This document shows positions 34,648 through 41,057 of a DNA stretch of 44,503 nucleotides, piece after piece. A program made the position numbers and the translations under genes. This DNA is from a virus. The first letter of the stretch is position 1, and every line of letters begins with the position of its first letter. A model generated the notes under the pieces. That model saw nothing but the letters and a program-made list of their open reading frames with translations. It was not told the DNA's origin and searched no databases. The stretch is taken from IMG/VR virus record IMGVR_UViG_3300044638_003582, positions 1 to 44,503 of that record; one strand, written 5' to 3'.

Positions 34648-35016
34648 CTAGAATGGAATGTCATCCATGAATTTCTGCTGCGATGGCGTCATCTGAACTG
34701 GAGCTTCTTGACTCTGCGCAGGAGCAGGTGCTGTCTGTCCAGTAGGTACAACATCACACTTCCATCCATTGAGATAACAGAATGCTTGACTGTCATCACC
34801 TTTTTTGAGACGACCACCTGGGAACGTGTCTACTTCTACGTAATCACCGACTTTAACTGAGTCGATAGCCGACATCTTATCTCCATAAAATGTCACAGGA
34901 AAGAAATTCGGATACTTTTCTCCTGACTCGACAATAATCCGCTTCGACTCTTTTCCCATGCCGAACTTTTCTACGGGCGATACATAAGTAACTACCCCTG
35001 CAAATTTGTAGTTCAT
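34648..35016 (-). CDS. DUF3127-type single-stranded-DNA-binding protein
   Basis: Encodes 122 residues from ATG 35016, which overlaps the upstream stop as ATGA; the first ATG in the open frame (35055) would start 39 bases earlier and has no better signal. The core matches the DUF3127 pattern: FAGVVTYVSPVEKFGMGKES, IIVESGEKYPNFFPVTFYGD, SVKVGDYVEVDTF and LNGWKCDVV. The chain ends in a flexible Pro/Gln region and an acidic tip MDDIPF, the common tail by which SSB proteins contact partners. DUF3127 is known mostly from Bacteroidota genomes and phages. With RecT and the exonuclease in the same operon, a role as a DNA-binding partner in replication/recombination is likely. Confidence 0.88.
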   Translation of the reverse strand: MNYKFAGVVTYVSPVEKFGMGKESKRIIVESGEKYPNFFPVTFYGDKMSAIDSVKVGDYVEVDTFPGGRLKKGDDSQAFCYLNGWKCDVVPTGQTAPAPAQSQEAPVQMTPSQQKFMDDIPF

Positions 35017-35855
35017 CCTTGAACATCCTCTTGTAAAGTTGATAATGTAGACCAATCTATGTGCCGATATATATCGTAGAGCCTGTGCACACTTCCTACC
35101 TCTAGGCGTGGTGCATTATCTCCACGACTAGATCCGTAGCCGTGAATCGTAATGTTGTATCCACGACCGCGCTTCCATAATCGTAACATGTGCTCAGTCA
35201 TAGGATTCTCATTTTTTTCTTTGTCGTCATCTTGGGCTTTACCTACATTGCCTTTAATGCCAAAGGTATGGATAGGCAGAGTTAGGTTCTTATTGCACCA
35301 AGAATCTATACCGCCGTACTGTTGCATGAAGGAACGAAATTCCTCCATATAGTTGTAATGACGCATTACCGTTAGGTCCTTTATCAAAGTTGGTTTCTTG
35401 TGCTGTAGCCTTGGGCTCTTGATACTTGGTAAGTTTAAGATAGTCCGTGGCTTATTAAATCTAAAGTCAGGGAACTTTGATTTAACAGCACTGTAATCCC
35501 TATTGTTTTTCCAAAATGAAGCTAGGGCAGCTTTAATGAATATTGTTGACACTGCATAGACTAGAGCTTTAGCTGTGCAGTCAAGTGCCTTTGCTTCTTC
35601 AAATACTCTCTCTTTAACATCTTGTCGCATCTTGACAGGTACAAGTTCCTCTTCAGAATCTGCATAGAATCGTGCTATTATCTTAGCGTTATTCCTAGAT
35701 AACTTCAGCACTGATTCCATAGCGACCAATAGTGCATCTCCTTGAGTATGCTTTATCAATCTACGTTCTTCTAAAAGCATAGCCGTAGCCTGTAGTGTCA
35801 TTGCCACAGACTTAGGCAGGCTTATTTTATAGCGCTCGGTAGATTTCTGCGGCAT
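35013..35855 (-). CDS. Protein with two possible ribbon-helix-helix-like parts
   Basis: Encodes 280 residues from ATG 35855 (PQKSTERYKISLPKSVAMTL); an in-frame ATG at 35894 would add 13 residues and deepen the overlap with the previous gene to 68 bases. Residues about 6-45 (YKISLPKSVAMTL..., MLLEERR) and about 72-110 (VPVKMRQDVKERVFEEAKAL) look like two copies of a short strand followed by helices, the pattern of ribbon-helix-helix DNA binders. The C-terminal half contains charged segments (KAQDDDKEKNENP, WKRGRGYNITIHGYGSSRGD) without a known family. It overlaps the DUF3127-type gene by 4 bases. DNA-binding or regulatory role is plausible, not proven. Confidence 0.55.
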   Translation of the reverse strand: MPQKSTERYKISLPKSVAMTLQATAMLLEERRLIKHTQGDALLVAMESVLKLSRNNAKIIARFYADSEEELVPVKMRQDVKERVFEEAKALDCTAKALVYAVSTIFIKAALASFWKNNRDYSAVKSKFPDFRFNKPRTILNLPSIKSPRLQHKKPTLIKDLTVMRHYNYMEEFRSFMQQYGGIDSWCNKNLTLPIHTFGIKGNVGKAQDDDKEKNENPMTEHMLRLWKRGRGYNITIHGYGSSRGDNAPRLEVGSVHRLYDIYRHIDWSTLSTLQEDVQG

Positions 35856-36504
35856 GGTTACATTCGTAAGCATAAGCAGCATAAGATGCCGCAACTGTTT
35901 CCCAATTGACTGAACTTAACTGCAATCCTTCGGACTTACACTGATTGCATCTTGTTAGTAACAATCCATTGTGTTCCATTAGCTCTGGGTCTTCTGCATC
36001 AGAGGCGCAGAATGAGCACCTCTGATACAGAAAGAAATTGCGATCTATAGTAGACCAGGCAGTTGGGGGGATTCTGCCCATCAACCACGACCGCAAGTGA
36101 CCCAAAGTCGCATGAGCAATTTCAGGGTCAGCAGTTCCCTGCGCTACCATAGCAACACGTTGCACGGCTGCTTTGATATATGCTAGTATATCGTTGGCTT
36201 CCCTTTGACTTATGGTGTTGATGCCCAAAGCCAAAAGGAATGTACCCCATGTTTTATATGGCGAACCAGCGCTTACTTGATGATCCTGAAATGCTTTCAA
36301 AAAGTCAGCATCATTTTCATACAAATCAGAAACCTGTATGCATTCTCTTAATGCCGACATACTCAGACCTGTCATGATACAAAGTTGTCGTATGCTCACG
36401 CCTAGCGTAGATGCTAGTTTGCACTCCTTACCTATACGGTAAAGCCTGAGTGCTTCGGAGACAGCAAGACCAGGACTGTCCTCATATTGAGGTTTGATTT
36501 GCAT
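35827..36504 (-). CDS. Helix-turn-helix and zinc-ribbon regulator (candidate)
   Basis: Encodes 225 residues. Residues about 34-58 (LGVSIRQLCIMTGLSMSALR) read as a helix-turn-helix: a short helix, a turn at GLS, and a recognition helix. Residues 163-189 carry two CxxC pairs, C163/C166 (RCSFC) and C186/C189 (RCNQC), spaced as a zinc ribbon. The middle is helical, with TWGTFLLALGINTISQREAN. Both parts point to nucleic-acid binding, and its place among early genes suggests transcription control of phage or host genes. The ATG shares a TAATG junction with the previous stop. No family name can be given from memory. Confidence 0.66.
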   Translation of the reverse strand: MQIKPQYEDSPGLAVSEALRLYRIGKECKLASTLGVSIRQLCIMTGLSMSALRECIQVSDLYENDADFLKAFQDHQVSAGSPYKTWGTFLLALGINTISQREANDILAYIKAAVQRVAMVAQGTADPEIAHATLGHLRSWLMGRIPPTAWSTIDRNFFLYQRCSFCASDAEDPELMEHNGLLLTRCNQCKSEGLQLSSVNWETVAASYAAYAYECNHAAEIYRAL

Positions 36505-36713
36505 TACTTACTATCACCCAGAGAAGACGCGAGCAAATGTGCTTTGAAGATTTCGATAGCACCGAGTTGCTCTAGTGCAGTAAGATTACTGCTTACATTA
36601 ATCTTTACGCCTTCTGTAGTAAAGATTAGCTCTACAGCAAACTTACGCTCTACTGCTACCGCTTCTTCTGTTGATGGAATTTCTTCCGATGTTGCGCCAA
36701 TGATTTCACTCAT
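36504..36713 (-). CDS. Small protein of unknown function
   Basis: Encodes 69 residues. The sequence is acidic at the start (ATSEEIPSTEEAVAVERKFA) followed by a strand-like part (VELIFTTEGVKINVSSNLTA) and a C-terminal helix (ALEQLGAIEIFKAHLLASSL). It could be a compact alpha/beta protein. It overlaps the previous gene by ATGA and the next by TAATG, supporting a real gene. I do not recognise it. Possible roles include anti-host or accessory regulator functions typical of early small genes, but nothing in the sequence shows this. Confidence 0.55.
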   Translation of the reverse strand: MSEIIGATSEEIPSTEEAVAVERKFAVELIFTTEGVKINVSSNLTALEQLGAIEIFKAHLLASSLGDSK

Positions 36714-36994
36714 GACTTTACCTTTCTTGGATTACGTGGAACTTTAACTGTTTTCTTTACTACTTCATCAGACTTCGGCTTACCAGATACACGCCCATCA
36801 AGAATTGCAATTGTTCTATTTGCTTTAGCAAGAATAGACTCAAGCTCTGCAATTCTTTGATTTGTGACATGAACCTTATGGCTAATCCATTCATGGAAGT
36901 TGTTAATTTCCTTTACAACTCCTTGCATGTGCCATATAGAATACGCTGCTATTGCGAGCGCTACGAAAACTACACTTAGAATGATTTCATTCAT
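36710..36994 (-). CDS. Single-pass membrane protein with coiled coil
   Basis: Encodes 94 residues from ATG 36994 (NEIILSVVFVALAIAAYSIW). This start is chosen because AAAGGAG lies 6 bases upstream; an ATG two codons earlier (37000) would sit directly on that ribosome binding site. Residues 2-21 form a transmembrane helix. Then comes a helical segment (GVVKEINNFHEWISHKVHVT) and a coiled-coil-like IAELESILAKANRTIAILDG, and a basic Pro/Lys tail (KKTVKVPRNPRKVK). The layout, short N-out/C-in or reverse membrane anchor with coiled coil, resembles small phage membrane proteins such as superinfection exclusion or lysis accessory proteins. Function unknown. Confidence 0.6.
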   Translation of the reverse strand: MNEIILSVVFVALAIAAYSIWHMQGVVKEINNFHEWISHKVHVTNQRIAELESILAKANRTIAILDGRVSGKPKSDEVVKKTVKVPRNPRKVKS

Positions 36995-37005
36995 GTGCAT
37001 CTCCT

Positions 37006-37272
37006 TTAATGAATAATACTTGTTCGTTCTTGTTCACCTTCATCTGGATTCATAAGTAGCATCTTACGATTAGCCGCAGAACCCAAACACGACATAAGCT
37101 CCATTACGCCAATCTTTGGCAGTCGATGTTCCTTACAGAACTGCAAGGCTAATCTATCGCCGTGCTTAATGCCACCATTACCAACAACTGCTTCAATAAG
37201 ATCTACAGTGTTAAGCAATTTGTCCATACTGAATCCAGTAAGAACTGCTACTATATGGTCCTTCTCATTCAT
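37006..37272 (-). CDS. Small protein of unknown function
   Basis: Encodes 88 residues. Helical pattern (AVLTGFSMDKLLNTVDLIEA; GDRLALQFCKEHRLPKIGVM; ELMSCLGSAANRKMLLMNPD) suggests a small helical bundle, perhaps a DNA- or protein-binding adaptor. Its start overlaps the preceding gene's stop by 8 bases. There is no ribosome binding site besides this coupling. I recognise no family; the conserved-looking core is between about residues 30 and 70. Support is the open frame and coupling to its neighbour. Confidence 0.55.
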   Translation of the reverse strand: MNEKDHIVAVLTGFSMDKLLNTVDLIEAVVGNGGIKHGDRLALQFCKEHRLPKIGVMELMSCLGSAANRKMLLMNPDEGEQERTSIIH

Positions 37273-37615
37273 CGAATAGACTTTCTACCGTTGGTAAATT
37301 AAGTCCCGTGCTGCTTGAGTTCTCGCTCAAATCTATTAGCGAACAGATATGAGACAATGCCTGCTGTTCACTCGGACTTGTCACTAGATTCCCGTTTGAC
37401 TCTGCGCCTGCTACGATTAGGTTTCCTTTCTTCGCTACGCTGATCCACCCCCTCATACCCATCAGTGGTGTTATGTACAGCACCCGAACCTCGAAGCCCT
37501 TGTACCTGCATTTCGTAGGCAATTGCTTGGTCAAGTGAATCAACGAAGGCTCCTTGACCTCCGTGTTTTTTGACTGCTTCGATGAACTCTTTTTGCTTTT
37601 CTCGTTTTGCGCCAT
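37265..37615 (-). CDS. Protein overlapping the VRR-NUC gene in another frame
   Basis: Encodes 116 residues from ATG 37615 (AQNEKSKKSSSKQSKNTE), which has AAAAGGA four bases before it. The upstream GTG at 37696 is less likely. The first half is the alternative frame of the nuclease domain and is Lys/Ser-rich; the second half, from about residue 45, looks like a real folded part: YKGFEVRVLYITPLMGMRGW, VAKKGNLIVAGAESNGNLVT and LSHICSLIDL. The 3' end overlaps the next gene by 8 bases, as expected for this operon. It overlaps the nuclease frame by 248 bases. Whether the folded part begins at this ATG or at a nearer alternative (TTG at the KQLPTK stretch) is open. Confidence 0.5.
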   Translation of the reverse strand: MAQNEKSKKSSSKQSKNTEVKEPSLIHLTKQLPTKCRYKGFEVRVLYITPLMGMRGWISVAKKGNLIVAGAESNGNLVTSPSEQQALSHICSLIDLSENSSSTGLNLPTVESLFDE

Positions 37616-37886
37616 TTTTCCTTTTAACCTCAATCCAAAATTGTACATTTTTTCCAAAGACAAAAAGGTCTGGAACCCCACTATGAGATTTACCACCTAC
37701 TTTGCCGAACCAGGTATAATACCATACCCAGTTACCACTTCCTGCTTTGCCACCACCGCTATTAAATCGTATAACTTCATAACCAAGTTTGACAAAATAA
37801 TCGCAGATGCTGGCCTGAACCTGTGACTCAGGTATTATCGGCTTGCCTTCTTTGTCTAGTTTTAAGACTCTGCTGCTACGGATAAT
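37368..37886 (-). CDS. VRR-NUC-type nuclease without a normal start codon
   Basis: The frame is open from after a TAG at 37899-37901 to the TGA at 37368-37370. The product holds the VRR-NUC core: PESQVQASICDYFVKLGYEV, then SGVPDLFVFG, then FWIEVKRKNGAKREKQKEFI, which give the catalytic E, D, E and K. This PD-(D/E)xK family acts on branched or nicked DNA. No ATG, GTG or TTG occurs in frame before the end of the domain. The best candidate start is ATT at 37884-37886, preceded by AAAGGA and a 6-base spacer. The frame overlaps the YqaJ gene by 25 bases. A basic Arg/Lys tail ends the protein. Gene reality is strong; the start is unresolved. Confidence 0.6.
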   Translation of the reverse strand: MIRSSRVLKLDKEGKPIIPESQVQASICDYFVKLGYEVIRFNSGGGKAGSGNWVWYYTWFGKVGGKSHSGVPDLFVFGKNVQFWIEVKRKNGAKREKQKEFIEAVKKHGGQGAFVDSLDQAIAYEMQVQGLRGSGAVHNTTDGYEGVDQRSEERKPNRSRRRVKRESSDKSE

Positions 37887-38881
37887 ACTTCTTCCTTTCT
37901 AATGGATGCAGTTTTGAATGTCCTCTTCCCATTCTTATCTGCCTTCCATGTAATCTTCCCAAATCTTTCTCCGAAGTCAAGTATAGGAGCATCAGCTAGG
38001 CGTTCACGCAAGCGTTGCTCACGGAGTGCTAATGCTCGCTGAAGACTTTCCTGTTCATCCTTAATCATCAGAAGCTCAGCTAGAGTAGCTAAATCTTCTT
38101 CCGTAGCACGGACTATCGTGTCTACTTCTTTAGTGCCATCACGGTATTTCTCTTTCAAGAAATCGGTGTATGCGTCAGAGCCATCAGGAGGAGGAACGAG
38201 ATGCTGAATGTCAAGCTCCATACCACCAGCTTCAAGAATCTTACGTGCTTCAATAAGGTCATTCCAAAAACTCCCCACCTTCTCAACAATTCGTTCTTGA
38301 ATTTCTCGGCTTGCTTCAAATGGAATCACATCAATTTTGCTGTTTGATTCTAGGATAGCAAGCTCGGCATACTTCACTTCACAGACTAGCATGTAGTGCT
38401 GAATCTGAATGATGTAGTGAATAGGTACACCTGACTCCCACTTCTGAGCTTCCCAGTGATTGATTGTCTTAATCTCTAGAACTGCTCGATTCTTACCCTG
38501 CTTAAACAATCTATCAGGATTAGCAAATAGAAATGGGTACTTAGCATTTGTTATGATACGGCTTAACTTCATAGGCTTGCGTATAACATTGCCAGCCTCA
38601 TAGTTAGATGCGATTGAATCTACGCCTATGTTTGGATCATAGAATGACCATAGGCGAGCAATCTTGTCTTCATCTTCGTTCCCAATAATCATTGCTAACG
38701 AAGTGTGTCTTTTCGACGCCAAGCCGAGCTTCTCATAGAATACCTGGGCAGAGCAAGAATAAGGAGAAAGCCCAAGAATAGAGGCACTTTCAGAACCTCC
38801 AACACCCATTTGCTGACGCTGTTCAAGCCAGTCCTCACGGTTGGTAAACGCATGAAACTTCAAACCACCCCACGGTTTCAT
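37862..38881 (-). CDS. YqaJ-type viral recombinase exonuclease
   Basis: Encodes 339 residues. GGGGAG is 7 bases upstream of the ATG at 38881, which lies 1 base after the RecT stop. The conserved start GVGGSESASILGLSPYS (about residues 26-42) is the hallmark of the YqaJ/lambda-exonuclease-like family, with NPDRLF and the active-site LEIKT (about residue 134) following. Members digest double-stranded DNA from ends 5' to 3' and hand over single strands to an annealase. It is next to the RecT/Bet gene, a typical recombination pair. The last 12 codons overlap the open frame of the VRR-NUC ORF. No missing motif is apparent. Confidence 0.88.
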   Translation of the reverse strand: MKPWGGLKFHAFTNREDWLEQRQQMGVGGSESASILGLSPYSCSAQVFYEKLGLASKRHTSLAMIIGNEDEDKIARLWSFYDPNIGVDSIASNYEAGNVIRKPMKLSRIITNAKYPFLFANPDRLFKQGKNRAVLEIKTINHWEAQKWESGVPIHYIIQIQHYMLVCEVKYAELAILESNSKIDVIPFEASREIQERIVEKVGSFWNDLIEARKILEAGGMELDIQHLVPPPDGSDAYTDFLKEKYRDGTKEVDTIVRATEEDLATLAELLMIKDEQESLQRALALREQRLRERLADAPILDFGERFGKITWKADKNGKRTFKTASIRKEEVLSVAAES

Positions 38882-38882
38882 A

Positions 38883-39593
38883 TTAATTCTCCCCTAATGC
38901 TTTTACTGCGCGATTGTTTAATCTAGCTCCGCGCTTAGCTGCGTCCTCAGTATCTGGTGAGGCTGAGTTTGACTGAGCTAATTCTTCTGCGGTGTAAAGA
39001 CCAGCAAGTGTTTCAGGGAAACCACGTCGTAGAGCTTTAGCCTCAGCACACTTCTCAAGCATCGTATGTCCCATTTTAGCCCACATCTGCGTCGGCTTAC
39101 GTGTGCGTGAAGCTGAGTCATAAAAGAACACGCAGTACTCTTCATACATAGCTGTAGCACTGAACTGATTCCACTGATTGCTTTCAGGATGGTAACGCTT
39201 TACGTACACGGTTGCTGATAGCAAACTACCGTCCTCTTTGTACTTAAACACAGTGTCATCGCCAGGCGCGTACAGTCCAGTACGGATAGCCATGGATCGG
39301 TATCCATCAATTCCTACGATAATCGTGTATCGAACTTCACCTGTCTTTGACATCGTATGAGATTGCAAGATAATCTGACCACTCATTGGATCAAGACCCA
39401 ATGCCTTAGCGCGACTTAGGAATGCGAAGGCTTCATCAATGGGAACACCTTGTGGCATCTTTGACCAAATCATTTTGAGTTCTTCTGGACTCCAGCCTAA
39501 TTCCCTGATTCTAGACTTATAGTAATCAGCATCAAAGCTGACACGCTTATCAGGAACTTGATCCTGTTGTAGTTCAACGATTCCGTTTGACAT
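38883..39593 (-). CDS. bet: RecT/Bet-type single-strand annealing protein
   Basis: Encodes 236 residues from ATG 39593 (MSNGIVELQQDQVPDKRV); AAAAGGA lies 5 bases upstream, while the longer start at 39626 lacks a signal. Family segments are clear: RAKALGLDPMSGQIILQ, YTIIVGIDGYRSMAIRTGLY, VYVKRYHPESNQWNQFSA, EYCVFFY, and the C-terminal HTMLEKCAEAKALRRGFPET with LAGLYTAEEL. These match the lambda Bet and RecT annealases, which form filaments or rings on single-stranded DNA during recombination. The gene overlaps the previous gene by 20 bases and is followed by the YqaJ-type exonuclease. Confident family assignment. Confidence 0.93.
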   Translation of the reverse strand: MSNGIVELQQDQVPDKRVSFDADYYKSRIRELGWSPEELKMIWSKMPQGVPIDEAFAFLSRAKALGLDPMSGQIILQSHTMSKTGEVRYTIIVGIDGYRSMAIRTGLYAPGDDTVFKYKEDGSLLSATVYVKRYHPESNQWNQFSATAMYEEYCVFFYDSASRTRKPTQMWAKMGHTMLEKCAEAKALRRGFPETLAGLYTAEELAQSNSASPDTEDAAKRGARLNNRAVKALGEN

Positions 39594-40050
39594 TTTCTTC
39601 CTTTTGGTTTTTGATAAATTCCTCATTCCCCAACACTGTCATAGTAACCCAGCCTAGCTGTTTTACTTTATATCCTGCGCACGGCTTCCCTCGTATGGCT
39701 GCAAAGTAAAGAGACTTATACCTTTCAGGGAAATTCTCCTTCATCCAGCTTAGCAAATTATTAATCTCGAACTCTTTACCGTTCGGATCAGTAATCAACA
39801 CTCTTGATACCCTTGTGGGTGCTCGCTCTTTCGTAGATACTGCCCTTTGTCTTTTAGGCTTTCCTATTTCCAAATGGTTTGTTATTGCCTCCAGTACATC
39901 AACTCCGTGCTCAACATGAAAAGGTCCTCCCTCAAAGTAGAAAAACTCAACACCAGACTTTATTAGGTCAGCGACAACACGTAATGGTACTTGAAGTGAA
40001 CGAGTACCAACATCGAATTTTCCCGACCCGTCTGGATAAATTACGTTCAT
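39574..40050 (-). CDS. Protein with a NUMOD-like DNA-binding segment
   Basis: Encodes 158 residues and overlaps the upstream stop as ATGA. Residues 1-70 are a mixed alpha/beta region (FDVGTRSLQVPLRVVADLIK, FFYFEGGPFHVEHGVDVLEA). Residues about 85-140 (TDPNGKEFEINNLLSWMKEN, YKSLYFAAIRGKPCAGYKVK) resemble NUMOD-type repeats: a DxxGKxFxxNNLxxF start, a helix, then a GKxxxGYxV turn. NUMOD helices bind DNA in phage homing endonucleases and related proteins, but no nuclease domain is visible here. The gene reaches 20 bases into the RecT gene. Role unknown; DNA-binding in recombination or regulation is possible. Confidence 0.6.
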   Translation of the reverse strand: MNVIYPDGSGKFDVGTRSLQVPLRVVADLIKSGVEFFYFEGGPFHVEHGVDVLEAITNHLEIGKPKRQRAVSTKERAPTRVSRVLITDPNGKEFEINNLLSWMKENFPERYKSLYFAAIRGKPCAGYKVKQLGWVTMTVLGNEEFIKNQKEENVKRNR

Positions 40051-40508
40051 GCCTGAATGTTGTTTAATTCCAACACCTCTAAAGCAAGTGTGTCTTTAAT
40101 AGGTATGCTATATCCAGAGATGTTTCTATAGATATAGTGTTCCCCTACTCGCAACAATGCTGGAGGACTTGCTCCATGACGAGTATCGTGAAATGATGCT
40201 ACTGTTGCTACAATGTCGTACTTGCCAGTATCATTTATTTCGACAATCCTAGCAACACTACTAGGCTTGTATATGCGCCAGCTAGAACCGTCGTTTCTTG
40301 TGGCAATAAGCTGGTGAATTTCTTCACAACCTATAGCCACAATCCATGAAGCTCCAAGCACATTATCACAAGCCTGCCATATACCCCAATCTCTATAAAT
40401 CGGACTAATAGAGTCTATAGTTCTAATCTGCGAATATCGGTCAGCCTCATCAAGACCACCGATATGCATTAGAAAACCTGCGACTATATTAGCGTAGCTC
40501 AGTTCCAT
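40047..40508 (-). CDS. Protein of unknown function, first gene of recombination operon
   Basis: Encodes 153 residues. The N-terminal helix (LSYANIVAGFLMHIGGLDEA) and a mix of strands (WIVAIGCEEIHQLIATR, YDIVATVASFHDTRHGASPP) suggest a globular protein; Trp at several positions and a Cys pair at about 47 and 60 are notable. I recognise no family. It is the first gene after a 42-base gap that holds an inverted repeat and a promoter-like sequence, and it overlaps the next gene by ATGA. No ribosome binding site is strong. Being first in an early operon it may be an early regulator or anti-host protein, without sequence proof. Confidence 0.58.
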   Translation of the reverse strand: MELSYANIVAGFLMHIGGLDEADRYSQIRTIDSISPIYRDWGIWQACDNVLGASWIVAIGCEEIHQLIATRNDGSSWRIYKPSSVARIVEINDTGKYDIVATVASFHDTRHGASPPALLRVGEHYIYRNISGYSIPIKDTLALEVLELNNIQA

Positions 40509-40550
40509 GATGCAATGTACAATTTATATCGCACATTGCAAATACATTTT
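40509..40550 (-). promoter_or_regulatory. Promoter/operator candidate for recombination operon
   Basis: A 42-base gap, large for this tightly packed stretch. An inverted repeat, tgcaatgtac (40511-40520) and gcacattgca (40531-40540), pairs 9 of 10 positions around a 10-base spacer. On the minus strand TTTG, a 19-base spacer and TACATTGC resemble the Bacteroidota TTTG/TAnnTTTG promoter, with the repeat overlapping both parts, so a repressor could block it. TATAAA is also present in the spacer. Confidence 0.45.
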
Positions 40551-41057
40551 TTACTTGATGACCGAGCCCAGCACAAATCCACCTACAAAGCCAATGCCTA
40601 TATTTCTTACATCGTCCCAAAAGCTACTTGATACAGTGGTATTTTGAATGATTGTATCTTGTACGAGTATGGTATCTGGGCAAGATACAAAGTTCAGATT
40701 GTTAAATGTATTTTCTGGAAAGCGGTACTCAAGGCTAATGCTGTTGCAGCCCAGCGTCGTATCCATACTGGCAGTAAACGGCTTTGTTTCAATCACTGTA
40801 TCTACCAAAGAGTCGTGAACAAAAATGTTTCGATAGACAATCTTAGCTTTTACTACGTCCAAATACACTGTATCTGGAGGGAGAATGACTGTTCGCTCGA
40901 TTACCGTCGTATCGGAATCGGTTGTACGGTGTAATATCGTGTCCTCGCATTGCTGAAGAAGCGACAGAATAAGTGCTCCTATGCCCAACAGTATTAGCGC
41001 ATCTATTACCGTTGTCAGAATTTTTGACGGGCGTGAAGTGTGTGACTCGAAAGACAT
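40551..41057 (-). CDS. Spanin-like membrane protein (candidate)
   Basis: Encodes 168 residues. Residues 13-34 form a transmembrane helix (ILTTVIDALILLGIGALILS) and about 152-168 a second Gly-rich one (IGIGFVGGFVLGSVIK). Between them is a Thr/Asp/Val-rich part (TTDSDTTVIERTVILPPDTV; TVIETKPFTASMDTTLGCNS; CPDTILVQDTIIQNTTVSSS) that should sit outside the inner membrane, as in spanin-type proteins that link inner and outer membranes in Gram-negative lysis. Spanin-like role is inferred from topology, position after the endolysin, and the coding overlap with it, which resembles Rz/Rz1. No lipobox is convincing. Start ATG at 41057 lies inside the endolysin frame. Confidence 0.58.
   Translation of the reverse strand: MSFESHTSRPSKILTTVIDALILLGIGALILSLLQQCEDTILHRTTDSDTTVIERTVILPPDTVYLDVVKAKIVYRNIFVHDSLVDTVIETKPFTASMDTTLGCNSISLEYRFPENTFNNLNFVSCPDTILVQDTIIQNTTVSSSFWDDVRNIGIGFVGGFVLGSVIK

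Noticed and set aside
37862-37901. Programmed -1 frameshift joining YqaJ and VRR-NUC
   Set aside because: The -1 frame is right, but no X-XXY-YYZ heptamer is present between the TAG and the TAA. Not excluded, but ATT initiation with a good ribosome binding site is simpler.
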